Source: JAZBPO01 sp963691775 (lineage in GTDB: Bacteria; Pseudomonadota; Gammaproteobacteria; Pseudomonadales; Azotimanducaceae). Taken from it: a stretch of 64,000 nucleotides of DNA. The position numbers and the translations under genes were made by a program. Positions 49,846-58,310 of this stretch are shown here, piece after piece. Numbering within the stretch: position 1 is the stretch's first letter; every line of letters starts with the position of its first letter. The notes below the pieces were generated by a model. It ran no database searches, was not told the origin of the DNA, and was given only the letters and a program-made list of their open reading frames with translations. The stretch is from contig OY829369.1 of the NCBI GenBank assembly GCA_963691775.1, positions 4,154,001 to 4,218,000 of the forward strand. The letters are read 5' to 3'.

Positions 49846-50201
49846 GCCGGCGCGACGTAAGTGTTCAGCGGACGCCCTCCGTGCGGTTCGGCTTGCTGCG
49901 CAATGAATGTTCGTCTGAGCTGGCGGCGCGCTGCCTCAGGCCACCTGTGCCGACGATCGCCTGGCTCGATGCCTAGGGTCGGCGCTGCCGTGCCGCGGGA
50001 CCCGGAGTCTTCACCCCTCGATCCACGATGCGGAGCACGCGGCGCGTACGCTGACCATGCGCGGTTGGCATTCGGAGGCGTGTCCGACTACGCCCTACTG
50101 GACCCTGGCCGGAAGGGGGATAAGCCCCCTCGTCATGCCAGCCGTGCCTGTTCGCCGGGGGCGGCCGCCCGCAGACTGAAGCGCTCGCGAGGAGCTTTGC
50201 G
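49846..50201. other. 356-bp intergenic region in the valine cluster
   Basis: Lies between two genes of the valine pathway on the same strand. It contains a short hairpin AGGGGG-ATAAG-CCCCCT at 50114-50130 and other GC-rich inverted segments. A GAGGAG ribosome binding site precedes the next gene. The hydrolase and mmsB may have their own promoter here. No RNA gene or coding frame is supported. Confidence 0.45.
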
Positions 50202-51359
50202 ATGATTACCGAACGACTGCTGAACGATGCTGATTCCTCGGCGGTTCTGTCTGAGTGGGACACGTCCACGGGGCACCGGATCGGCGTCGTCACCCTGAAC
50301 GCGCCGAAGACGCTGAACTCGCTCACGCTCGAGATGATCGATGTCATGGACCCGCAAATGCGGGCATGGGCGGCGGACGGTGCGGTCGTGGCGGTTTATC
50401 TGCGCGGCACCGGCGATCGTGCGTTCTGCGCCGGTGGCGACATACAGGCGCTCTATCATTCCATGCAGGCGAATCACGACGCCGGTTCGCGGGTCGATCA
50501 CTACGCGGAGACGTTCTTCGAGCGGGAGTATCGGCTTGATCATCTGATCCACCGTTTCCCGAAGCCCGTCCTCTGCTTCGGAACCGGCGTGGTCATGGGC
50601 GGAGGCCTCGGTCTGCTGTCAGCGTCGAGTCACCGAGTGGTCACGGAGACCTCCCGCGTTGCCATGCCGGAGATCACGATCGGCCTGTTCCCCGATGCGG
50701 GCGGAACGGCGCTGCTGTCGTCGATGCCGGGCGCGCTGGGTCTTTACCTCGGGCTGACGGGTACGCATATCAACGGTGCCGATGCGCTTATCACGGGACT
50801 CGGGCGCTATCTCGTTCGCTCGGACGTCCGTGCAACGCTCGAAGATGCGCTGGTGGGGCTCCCATGGGCGGGCGATGCCGACGCGGATGCGCTGGCGTTG
50901 GACGCTGCGCTCGAGGTTCTGGATCGCGATGCAGATGGCGTCCGGCCAGCTTCCCCGCTCGCGGCGCATCGAGATCTCATCGACGCGGCGCTCGGCGAGG
51001 TGGGTGACGACTACGCTGCGGCCATCGCTGGCGTACGGAGTTTGCCGGACGGCAAATGGTTCGACCGAGGGAAGACGAATCTTGAGAGCGGCTGTCCAGC
51101 GACAGCCGGGATCGTGGTGGAGCAGCTGGATCGGGCTCGAAACCTTTCCCTCGCCGAGATGTTCCGCATGGAACTGGTCATCGGCACGCACTGTGCGCGC
51201 AATCGCGATTTCGCGGAGGGCGTCCGCGCGTTGCTCATCGACAAGGATGGCGCCCCGGCATGGAGCGTGGACGGTCTCGATGCGCTCGCTCGCGAGACCG
51301 TGCTCGGTCATTTCGAGGCGCCCTGGGAGGAAAACCCTCTCGCGGATCTGCAGGACTAA
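50202..51359 (+). CDS. 3-hydroxyisobutyryl-CoA hydrolase
   Basis: A 385-residue member of the HIBYL-CoA hydrolase branch of the crotonase superfamily, which removes CoA from 3-hydroxyisobutyryl-CoA in valine catabolism. Its length exceeds that of enoyl-CoA hydratases and it has the hydrolase-type motifs AFCAGGDIQALYH, VMGGGLGLLSASSHRVV and MPEITIGLFPDAGGT. The helical C-terminus contains SLAEMFRMELVIGTHC, matching the family. The next gene, mmsB, uses the product and starts 14 bp downstream. Confidence 0.93.
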   Translation: MITERLLNDADSSAVLSEWDTSTGHRIGVVTLNAPKTLNSLTLEMIDVMDPQMRAWAADGAVVAVYLRGTGDRAFCAGGDIQALYHSMQANHDAGSRVDHYAETFFEREYRLDHLIHRFPKPVLCFGTGVVMGGGLGLLSASSHRVVTETSRVAMPEITIGLFPDAGGTALLSSMPGALGLYLGLTGTHINGADALITGLGRYLVRSDVRATLEDALVGLPWAGDADADALALDAALEVLDRDADGVRPASPLAAHRDLIDAALGEVGDDYAAAIAGVRSLPDGKWFDRGKTNLESGCPATAGIVVEQLDRARNLSLAEMFRMELVIGTHCARNRDFAEGVRALLIDKDGAPAWSVDGLDALARETVLGHFEAPWEENPLADLQD

Positions 51360-51373
51360 AGGAGCGCAGGCGC

Positions 51374-52285
51374 ATGGCACGAATCGCATTCATCGGACTC
51401 GGCAACATGGGGGGGCCGATGGCCGCCAATCTCGCTGGCGCGGGGCACGCGGTGACGGCTTTCGATCTCGTGCCTGCGGCCCTGGAGGCGGCCCGCGCCG
51501 CAGGTGCGGCAATTGCCGAGAGCACGCGCGCCGCGGTCGTCGACGCCGAGTTCGTCGTGACGATGCTGCCCGCCGGTCGCCACGTGGAAGGTGTCTACCT
51601 CGATCGGGACGGGAACGGTTGCCTGCTCGATGAGATTCCGGAGGATGCGGTGGTCATCGATTGCTCGACGATTGCCGCAGATACGGCGCGCGGTGTGATC
51701 TCTGCTGCAGCGGCGCGTGGCCGGATCATGCTCGATGCTCCAGTGTCGGGTGGTGTCGGTGGTGCTCAGGCCGGCACGTTGACGTTCATGGTGGGCGGGG
51801 ACGCTGGTGCGCTCGAGCGGGCGCGGCCGGTGTTCGAGGCCATGGGGAAGAACATCTTCCACGCAGGCGCCGCGGGTGCGGGTCAGGTGGCGAAGATGTG
51901 CAACAACATGTTGCTGTCGGTGCTCATGACCGGAACCGCCGAGGCGATCCAGCTGGCGGTCGCCAATGGTCTGGATCCGACGGTTGCCTCCGACATCATG
52001 AAGCAGTCCTCTGGCGGCAACTGGGCACTCAACGTCTACAACCCCTTTCCCGGCGTCATGGACAATGTGCCGGCGTCGCGCGGCTACGAAGGCGGTTTCC
52101 TGGTCGACCTGATGATCAAGGATCTCGGGCTGGCCATGGACGCCGCCGCCGGCTCCGGTCAATCCGTACCGATGGGTGCGCTCGCCCGTTCGCTTTACGT
52201 CATGCACAAGAATCGAGGCGCCGAGGGACGCGCGGACGCCGGCGGTCTGGATTTCTCGAGCATCCAGCGCCTGTTCACGGACTGA
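51374..52285 (+). CDS. mmsB: 3-hydroxyisobutyrate dehydrogenase
   Basis: A 303-residue beta-hydroxyacid dehydrogenase converting 3-hydroxyisobutyrate to methylmalonate semialdehyde with NAD. It has the Rossmann GLGNMG (8-13), DAPVSGGVGGAQAGTL (substrate loop), and the catalytic Lys174 in GQVAKMCNN. An AAAGGAGCG ribosome binding site precedes the ATG. It is the last gene of the valine set and is convergent with an SDR gene 23 bp away. Confidence 0.95.
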   Translation: MARIAFIGLGNMGGPMAANLAGAGHAVTAFDLVPAALEAARAAGAAIAESTRAAVVDAEFVVTMLPAGRHVEGVYLDRDGNGCLLDEIPEDAVVIDCSTIAADTARGVISAAAARGRIMLDAPVSGGVGGAQAGTLTFMVGGDAGALERARPVFEAMGKNIFHAGAAGAGQVAKMCNNMLLSVLMTGTAEAIQLAVANGLDPTVASDIMKQSSGGNWALNVYNPFPGVMDNVPASRGYEGGFLVDLMIKDLGLAMDAAAGSGQSVPMGALARSLYVMHKNRGAEGRADAGGLDFSSIQRLFTD

Positions 52286-52308
52286 TACGTCTCATCCCTC
52301 GCGAACGC

Positions 52309-53127
52309 TCAGCCGAAGACGTTGCGGAACCCCGCCTTGATTTCAGCGTGGCGCGCATCGAATCGCGGCTCGAGTTCCGGGTCTGTCGCGCAGGTCAGAT
52401 AGCCGCCTCCGGCCTCCATGCGCTCGGCGATGTGTGGCCACATCACCACCGGATCCTGCGCGGCACGCCAGTAGCCGCTGGTTGCCGGGTCCATTCTTCG
52501 TTCGCCACCAAAGCGCTCGGGGCGGGCGCGGGCAGCATCCCAGATGTCGGTGTTGAGCAGACCCGGGCACAGGATCGTGCTCGGTATGTCCTTGGCGCCG
52601 AGCTCCGCGCGCAATGCCTCGGCGACGGCGAAGGTGCCGTGCTTGGTGGTGGCATAAAGCGGGAAGTCGCCCTCGGGTGACACCATCGCCGCGCTTGATG
52701 CGGTGAAGCCGACATGACGGCTCCCGCTGACCACCCGTTCCATCAGGGGCCAGAACGCCTGCATGGACCATATGACGCCGAGTACGTTGACCCCGAACCC
52801 CCACTCGACTGCATTCGGACGGCCGCCGAGAACTGGCGCCCCTACGCCAACGCCTGCATTGAGCCAGAGTAGGTTCAGGCTGAAATCGCGCGCGACCAGC
52901 GTGTCTGCCGCGGCCGCCAGGCTGTCGCGATCGGATACGTCTGCCTGCAGCGGGAATGCTTCGCCCCCGATCTCCCGAGCAACGCTGGCTGCGGCGTCTG
53001 CCCGGATGTCCTGAACACACACGGTCAGGCCGGCGCTGGCGAGGCGGCGCGCGAGCATGGCGCCGATGCCGTCGCCTGCACCGGTGACAAGCGCGTTGCC
53101 ACCGTCAAAGGTCGGTAGGTCACTCAT
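52309..53127 (-). CDS. SDR-family oxidoreductase
   Basis: A 272-residue short-chain dehydrogenase with TGAGDGIG near residue 17, VCVQDIRADAA (Asp after strand two, so NAD likely), LNAGVGVG in place of NNAG, and the catalytic S-A-A...Y-A-T-T-K. The C-terminal substrate region (GGERRMDPATSGYWRAAQDPV) is specific to a subgroup I cannot name. The ATG at 53127 is chosen over an upstream frame that lacks features. It stands alone between mmsB and ygfZ. Confidence 0.88.
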   Translation of the reverse strand: MSDLPTFDGGNALVTGAGDGIGAMLARRLASAGLTVCVQDIRADAAASVAREIGGEAFPLQADVSDRDSLAAAADTLVARDFSLNLLWLNAGVGVGAPVLGGRPNAVEWGFGVNVLGVIWSMQAFWPLMERVVSGSRHVGFTASSAAMVSPEGDFPLYATTKHGTFAVAEALRAELGAKDIPSTILCPGLLNTDIWDAARARPERFGGERRMDPATSGYWRAAQDPVVMWPHIAERMEAGGGYLTCATDPELEPRFDARHAEIKAGFRNVFG

Positions 53128-53173
53128 GAATCGGATCCTTGCCGGGAGCGAATGCCGCGACGGCCGAGGCGTC

Positions 53174-54235
53174 TCAAGGCTGCTCTGCGCGCAGCGCAGG
53201 GACCTCATAGGGGAGCATCTCAGCCTTCAGTGCGCGGCCGTCTAAGAACACAGGCGCATGCGCTGCGTCGACGCGCACCACCGCGAGCATTTCACAGCGG
53301 CCCTCGTCCTCGGCCGCCGCGACTACTTCACCCACCACCCGGCCGTCCTCCGGTGCATCGCAAAGCTCGGCGCCAAGAGGCGGGCAGGCGCGGCCTTCGG
53401 CGGCGACGCTGAAGCGGAACATGCGCTTCTTCACCTTGCCGAGGTACTGCATGCGCGCAACGACTTCCTGGCCGAGATAGCAACCCTTGTCAAAGGCAAT
53501 CTGATCCAGCGCCTGCAGGTTCAGGGCCTGCGGCACGTACGCCCCCGCGGTGCGCGGCGACAGATCCACGTAGCCGGCTCGAATACGATGCGCCAGCCAG
53601 CGGGAGAACGGTACTCTGCGGGCGCCGCCCTCCAGCGCCGTCCAAGCCTGTGCCGCGGACTCGCGCGGCAGCCAGAGTTCGAAGCGTGGCACCTCGCCCC
53701 GGGCGCGTAGCGCGATCGCGCCGTGTTTGCCGTGAACGACGCGCCCTTCGGCGGGTGCCGACCCAAGCAGGTCCGCGAGTGCCTCCGCGCTGCTCTCGCC
53801 CATAAGGCCTATGCCGACGAGGTCGTCACCGGGAATGACCAGCTCTGCTTTCGAAAAAACGATGTAGCGCGCGAGCAGATCGTGTACGGGGGCGATGAGG
53901 GCGCGATGCAATCTAAGGGTCAGGGTGTCCGCTGAACCCCAGAATCTGAACGTGGCGATGGTGCGGCCTTCGCGCGTGCACAGCGCGCTGGGTATCGCGC
54001 GTTCTAGCGTCGCCAGTTCCACGTTGGCGGTCGCGTAGCCCTGGAAGAAGCGCGCAGCGTCCGGCCCCTCGATGCTGAGCAGGCCGAGGGCAGACAGGTC
54101 CGTTAGCTCGAAGGATGCCGCCTCGCGCTCCTCGGTGCGGTCGGAGGCGTCGAACTCCGAAACGCAGCGTGCGCCGTCGTGGTCGCCGAAGCGTGCACCG
54201 CGCCCTTTGAGAAAGTCATGCCACTCCGGGTGCAT
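53174..54235 (-). CDS. ygfZ: Folate-binding protein YgfZ (CAF17 family)
   Basis: A 353-residue YgfZ/GcvT-like protein needed for repair or maintenance of certain Fe-S enzymes. The family signature K-G-C-Y-x-G-Q-E is present as FDKGCYLGQEVVARMQYLGK with Cys252. N-terminal LSALGLLSIEGPDAARFFQGYATANV is the tetrahydrofolate-fold start. It is divergent from sdhE across 132 bp; the same ygfZ/sdhE arrangement is found in E. coli and Pseudomonas. Confidence 0.94.
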   Translation of the reverse strand: MHPEWHDFLKGRGARFGDHDGARCVSEFDASDRTEEREAASFELTDLSALGLLSIEGPDAARFFQGYATANVELATLERAIPSALCTREGRTIATFRFWGSADTLTLRLHRALIAPVHDLLARYIVFSKAELVIPGDDLVGIGLMGESSAEALADLLGSAPAEGRVVHGKHGAIALRARGEVPRFELWLPRESAAQAWTALEGGARRVPFSRWLAHRIRAGYVDLSPRTAGAYVPQALNLQALDQIAFDKGCYLGQEVVARMQYLGKVKKRMFRFSVAAEGRACPPLGAELCDAPEDGRVVGEVVAAAEDEGRCEMLAVVRVDAAHAPVFLDGRALKAEMLPYEVPALRAEQP

Positions 54236-54367
54236 GAGATCGCTCCCGTCGGTGTAGGAGGGTGCGCTTTCGGGCTCGGATGCGGGACAGCGCTGCTATG
54301 CTCTTTGCCCTCGCTCGCGTCGCCCCCCGGCGCTCGCCGATCATACACCTGGCTCCGGAGGCAGGCC

Positions 54368-54640
54368 ATGAACAACCCCGGCGATGGTCCGGATGAAGAA
54401 GCGCGGCGTATCTGGTGGCGCAGTCGGCGCGGTCTACGCGAACTGGACTTGCTGCTCGTTCCTTTCGTAGAGGATGTCCTGCCCGGGCTTCAGTCGGCGG
54501 ATCGGCAGGGATTCCTGAGGCTGATCGACCGGGAGGACACGGAACTGATGGAACTGCTGACGCGGCGCGTGGCATCTGATGATCCGGAAATTGCCGACAT
54601 GGTCGAGCGGGTGCTCGCGAGCAAGCGCGAGGTCACCTGA
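54368..54640 (+). CDS. sdhE: Succinate dehydrogenase flavinylation factor SdhE
   Basis: A 90-residue SdhE (YgfY) protein that promotes covalent FAD attachment to SdhA and FrdA. The diagnostic RGxxE motif is Arg21-Gly22-Leu-Arg24-Glu25 followed by Leu-Asp. The acidic helices with DRQGFLRLIDREDTELM complete the family fold. A CCGGAGG ribosome binding site lies before the ATG. Its stop is directly followed by the GTG of cptA. Confidence 0.93.
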   Translation: MNNPGDGPDEEARRIWWRSRRGLRELDLLLVPFVEDVLPGLQSADRQGFLRLIDREDTELMELLTRRVASDDPEIADMVERVLASKREVT

Positions 54641-55072
54641 GTGCGCGGGCGGACGGCGCGTCTGGAAATCGTGCCTGCGCCATCGCGCTATCGCGTGGGT
54701 CTTGAGTCGCTTGGTTTCAGCCTTCTTGCCTGTTCGGCAGTAGGCCAGGCGATTCACCTAGCCGTGCTTTGGCCGCTCCTGGCGTGCCCGGCGCTGCTCA
54801 TGGCGCTGCGCTGGCTGCCAGAGACGCGTACGGCGTTCGTCCTCGAAGGATCAGAAATCAGGGTCCGAACGAGCGAGGGCGTGCGCGTGGGACTCTGGTC
54901 CCGGGGCCGAGTTTCGCCGCTTGCGATCGAGATACCGGTGCGCTGGCAACGGGGCGGTCACGACCGGGTTGTGCTGTGGCGCGACGCGGTAACTGACGCT
55001 GACTTTCGCGCCGTTGCGCGAACGACGCGTGCAATCGCGCCAGCGTCATCCGCTACCGCGGCGCTCCATTGA
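54641..55072 (+). CDS. cptA: CptA/YgfX-family membrane protein
   Basis: A 143-residue protein with a hydrophobic hairpin at about 22-60 and a small soluble C-terminal domain with RWQRGGHDRVVLWRDAV. This is the YgfX/CptA layout, and it sits directly after sdhE as in E. coli. The family was described as a toxin-like partner of SdhE; its role remains disputed. Sequence conservation is weak, so assignment relies on context and topology. Its 3' end overlaps that of nadB by 27 bp on the opposite strand. Confidence 0.7.
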   Translation: MRGRTARLEIVPAPSRYRVGLESLGFSLLACSAVGQAIHLAVLWPLLACPALLMALRWLPETRTAFVLEGSEIRVRTSEGVRVGLWSRGRVSPLAIEIPVRWQRGGHDRVVLWRDAVTDADFRAVARTTRAIAPASSATAALH

Positions 55073-56710
55073 GCCCAGGCGCCAGGTGCGAGCGGCGCGC
55101 ACGTCGAGGCGGATCGGTGATGGCGTGAGGACTGTGTCGCGCGCGGCCTCGGACGTTTCTGGACAGTCCAGCGTGTAGTGCAGGCCACGCGATTCGCGCC
55201 GACTGCGGGCAGACTGGATGATGAGATCGGCAACCAACGCCAGATTTCTCAGTTCGATCAGATCGCTCGAAATCCTGTGATTCGAGTAGTACTCGTGGAT
55301 TTCTCGCCGCAGGACCTTGACGCGATGTTCCGCGCGCTCCAGACGTTTATCCGTGCGCACGATACCTACGTAGTCCCACATGAAGCGCCGCAGTTCGTCC
55401 CAGTTGTGGGAAATCACGACGTCCTCGTCCGAGTCGGTCACCCTGCTCTCGTCCCAAGCGGGTGCTGCGGGCGGCGCCTCGGCGGAGGCCAGCTGCTGGA
55501 GGATGTCGCGGCTTGCGGCGCGAGCGAATACGACGCACTCCAGGAGGGAATTGCTCGCCATGCGATTGGCGCCGTGCAAGCCCGTCGAGGCGACCTCGCC
55601 GACAGCGTACAGGCCGGGTACGTCAGTGCGCCCGTCCAGGTCAGTCACGATACCGCCGCAGGTGTAGTGGGCCGCGGGCACGACGGGGATCGCCTCGCGG
55701 GTAATGTCGATGCCGAAATCGCGGCAGCGCGCGAGGATGTTCGGGAAGTGCTCGCCGAGCACTGCGGCCTCGAGGTGGGAAACGTCCAGAAGCAGGCAGT
55801 CGGCGCCGATGCGCTTCATCTCGTGGTCGATCGCTCGAGCAACAACATCGCGAGGCGCGAGCTCGGCGCGTTCGTCGAAGCGCTGCATGAATCGCTCGCC
55901 GCTCGGTAGGCGGAGCAGGCCGCCTTCGCCCCGCAACGCTTCGGAGACCAGAAAGCTCTTCGCTTCCGAGTGATAGAGGCAGGTTGGGTGGAACTGGTTG
56001 AACTCCATGTTCGCGACCCGGCAGCCAGCTCGCCACGCCATCGCGATGCCATCTCCGGTACTGCCGTCGGGATTCGATGTGTACAGGTACACCTTCGATG
56101 CACCGCCCGTCGCCAGCACCACGAAAGGCGCCTGGAAGACATCGATGCTGCCCGTGCTGCGGTCCAGGACGTGGGCACCGACGCAGCCAGACCCGGGCAG
56201 GGCGACCTTTTCGCGAATGATCAGGTCAACGGCGACATGCTGTTCGAAAACCGTGATTCCAGGCGCAGCGAGCACCCGTTCTACCAGGGTCGATTCAACG
56301 GCAGAGCCGGTCGCGTCGGCTGCGTGGAGAATGCGGCGATGGCTGTGGCCTCCCTCCTTGGTCAGGTGGAAGCGCTCAATGCCATCGGCCGTGCGCTCAC
56401 GGTCGAACGCGACCCCCTGCTCGACAAGCCAGCCGACGGCCGAGGGGCCCTCCTCGACCACGTAGCGAACCGTGTCCTCGTGACAGAGCCCGGCCCCCGC
56501 GATCAGCGTGTCCGCAATATGAGCCTCGATGTCATCGGCTTCGTCGAGCACCGCAGCGATGCCGCCCTGAGCCCAGTTCGTGGAGCCGGCGTCGAGCGCG
56601 TCCTTGGACAGCACGGCGACCCGTGCGTGTTCCGAAAGGCCGAGCGCAGTGGCGAGCCCCGCTGCGCCCGAGCCGATGATCAGCACGTCAAATTCGAAGC
56701 GTTCGGCCAT
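55046..56710 (-). CDS. nadB: L-aspartate oxidase
   Basis: A 554-residue FAD enzyme that oxidises L-aspartate to iminoaspartate for NAD synthesis. It has GSGAAG at 13-18, NWAQGGIAAVLDEADDIEAH, the catalytic region REGGHSHRRILH-like (KEGGHSHRRILHAAD), PTCLYHSEAKSFLVSEALRGEGG, and YTCGGIVTDLDGRT with GEVASTGLHGANRMASNSLLE. It differs from SdhA by the EGGHSHRR block. Start at 56710 gives the natural N-terminus. It is divergent from rpoE, the arrangement known from E. coli. Confidence 0.96.
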   Translation of the reverse strand: MAERFEFDVLIIGSGAAGLATALGLSEHARVAVLSKDALDAGSTNWAQGGIAAVLDEADDIEAHIADTLIAGAGLCHEDTVRYVVEEGPSAVGWLVEQGVAFDRERTADGIERFHLTKEGGHSHRRILHAADATGSAVESTLVERVLAAPGITVFEQHVAVDLIIREKVALPGSGCVGAHVLDRSTGSIDVFQAPFVVLATGGASKVYLYTSNPDGSTGDGIAMAWRAGCRVANMEFNQFHPTCLYHSEAKSFLVSEALRGEGGLLRLPSGERFMQRFDERAELAPRDVVARAIDHEMKRIGADCLLLDVSHLEAAVLGEHFPNILARCRDFGIDITREAIPVVPAAHYTCGGIVTDLDGRTDVPGLYAVGEVASTGLHGANRMASNSLLECVVFARAASRDILQQLASAEAPPAAPAWDESRVTDSDEDVVISHNWDELRRFMWDYVGIVRTDKRLERAEHRVKVLRREIHEYYSNHRISSDLIELRNLALVADLIIQSARSRRESRGLHYTLDCPETSEAARDTVLTPSPIRLDVRAARTWRLGSMERRGSG

Positions 56711-56776
56711 GGGGAGTGTATCCGAGCGGGGTGGCGCAGCCGGCGCCGCTGGCTTGGGCGCACGATTCAGCGACCT

Positions 56777-56803
56777 AGTATACGCCTCGCCCCGGGGGCA
56801 CAA
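56777..56803 (-). promoter_or_regulatory. Possible nadB promoter
   Basis: On the minus strand TATACT (56777-56782) is preceded after 15 bases by TTGTGC (56798-56803). The -10 is strong, the spacing short. The ATG is about 67 bases downstream. Confidence 0.35.
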
Positions 56804-56833
56804 TGTGCTTTCCGAAGGGTTCGCGCGTGGTGC

Positions 56834-56861
56834 GGAACTTCGGCGAGCGGGCGTGGTCTCT
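56834..56861 (+). promoter_or_regulatory. Sigma-E (RpoE/AlgU) promoter upstream of rpoE
   Basis: GGAACTT at 56834-56840, a 16-bp spacer, then TCTCT at 56857-56861. This matches the sigma-E consensus (GAACTT, 16-17 bp, TC-rich -10) closely. Position upstream of rpoE fits the autoregulation known for E. coli rpoE and Pseudomonas algU. Confidence 0.65.
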
Positions 56862-57049
56862 TTTCCCGAAGATGACGGAAACGGGAGTCCGGAGCCTTGC
56901 TTGAAGCGACAGCAGAGCTTGAGTCAGAGATCGACCGCAGCTCGGTTCCGGCCGCGGAGAGATCGGAAGGTGCTGTTGCACACTTCCCTGCGCAGGTGCA
57001 CAGGCGTCCCCGCGCGGTCGCCTCAAGGGATTCGGCGAGCGATAGCGCC

Positions 57050-57631
57050 ATGACGTCAGGCAAGCAGACCGATGCGCGGCTCGTCGAACGCGTTCAGCGT
57101 GGTGACAAGCGGGCTTTCGACTTGCTCGTTCTTCGTTACCAGCACCGTATCCAGGCCCTGGTTTCCCGATACATACGTGACCAGGACGAGGTCCTCGACG
57201 TCGTCCAAGATGCGTTTCTCAAGGCGTATCGCGCGCTGCCGCGGTTCCGTGGCGAGAGTCAGTTCTATACGTGGCTCTATCGGATCGCGATCAACACGGC
57301 AAAGAATCATCTTGTTGCGCGCGCGCGGCGCCCGCCCGCTGCCGACGTGGATGCGGAGGAAGCCGAGTTCTACGGCGGAAGCGAGGCGCTGACGGATGTT
57401 GCCTCGCCCGAGCGGGAAATGGCGGGCGAGCAGCTCAAGCAGGCGGTTTTCAATGCCCTCGAGGCGCTGCCTGAAGACCTGCGAACGGCGGTGTCCCTGC
57501 GGGAATTCGAAGGCCTTGCCTACGAGGAGATCGCGGAGATCATGGAGTGTCCGGTGGGTACGGTGCGATCGCGCATCTTCCGGGCGCGAGAGGCCATCGA
57601 TGCGGTGGTCAAACCGCTGTTGACGCGCTGA
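57050..57631 (+). CDS. rpoE: Envelope-stress sigma factor RpoE/AlgU
   Basis: A 193-residue ECF sigma factor. Region 2 includes FDLLVLRYQHRIQALVSRYI and VLDVVQDAFLKAYRALPRFRGESQFYTWLYRIAINTAKN, nearly the same as E. coli RpoE and AlgU. Region 4 has LREFEGLAYEEIAEIMECPVGTVRSRIFRARE, the -35-binding helix-turn-helix. It directs transcription of envelope repair genes when released from RseA. The ATG at 57050 is chosen by homology. It is the first gene of rpoE-rseA-rseB-rseC-degP. Confidence 0.97.
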   Translation: MTSGKQTDARLVERVQRGDKRAFDLLVLRYQHRIQALVSRYIRDQDEVLDVVQDAFLKAYRALPRFRGESQFYTWLYRIAINTAKNHLVARARRPPAADVDAEEAEFYGGSEALTDVASPEREMAGEQLKQAVFNALEALPEDLRTAVSLREFEGLAYEEIAEIMECPVGTVRSRIFRAREAIDAVVKPLLTR

Positions 57632-57657
57632 GTGCGGTACGGAGAGGAAGGGTAACG

Positions 57658-58308
57658 ATGAGCGAGCGCATCCGGGAATCACTCTCGGCGCTAATGGACG
57701 ATGAAGCGGATGATCTTGAGCTCGCGCGCGTGCTCAAGGCCATGGGCAAGGACGACGACGTCAGCGGCGCCTGGTCGCGCTACCACCTGGTCAGCGCGGT
57801 GTTGCGCGGAGGCGACGCAGCGACAATCGCGGCCCGTGACGCAAAGGCGCTCGACGTGGCGGTCGACCTCGGCGATGGAGCGGATGCGGTGAGCACGCCG
57901 GTTGCCGAAGCGTCCGGCGAGGACGCGCGGAGTCCGCGCGGCTGGATGAGCTTCGCGGCTGCCGCGACGATCACGCTCGCGATCGTGCTTGGGTTTCAAT
58001 GGCAAGGAGCCGGCGGATTGGACGCGGTGACCACGGCGGAGGCCGGCAGCGCGGATCTTGGCCCGGTTCGCAGCGACGCGCGAGGCGTGCTCGCCGCGAG
58101 TGAGGGAGGCGCGTCCGCGCCGGCAGTTCGTTCGCCGGAGCTTCGCTTCGGCCCGAGTCGCCTGGATGCGCCACGTTCGTTGCCGGCCTCTGAGGCTGCG
58201 CGCCAGATCGATGCCTACATGCTCTATCACGCAGAATTCTCGGCTGCGAATTCATCGGCCGGCATGGTTCCTTTCGCGCGCTACGCGTCCTTCGAGGGTG
58301 AGCGCTGA
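57658..58308 (+). CDS. rseA: Anti-sigma-E factor RseA/MucA
   Basis: A 216-residue single-pass protein. The N-terminal cytoplasmic anti-sigma domain opens with ESLSALMDDEADDLELARVL and has AWSRYHLVSAVLRG, the sigma-binding helix of MucA/RseA. One transmembrane helix lies around residues 95-114. The periplasmic C-terminus includes AYMLYHAEFSAANSSAGMVPFARYAS, the MucA-type region bound by RseB. Regulated proteolysis by DegS/RseP-type proteases would free the sigma factor. A GAGAGGAAGGG ribosome binding site is present. Confidence 0.93.
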   Translation: MSERIRESLSALMDDEADDLELARVLKAMGKDDDVSGAWSRYHLVSAVLRGGDAATIAARDAKALDVAVDLGDGADAVSTPVAEASGEDARSPRGWMSFAAAATITLAIVLGFQWQGAGGLDAVTTAEAGSADLGPVRSDARGVLAASEGGASAPAVRSPELRFGPSRLDAPRSLPASEAARQIDAYMLYHAEFSAANSSAGMVPFARYASFEGER

Positions 58309-58310
58309 GC

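Larger units (their letters stand above)
56711..57049. other. 339-bp nadB-rpoE divergent region
   Basis: It contains the sigma-E-type promoter for rpoE (56834-56861) and a -10-like TATACT for nadB on the minus strand (56777-56782). The predicted rpoE leader is about 180 nt and contains no other element I can name. Confidence 0.6.
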
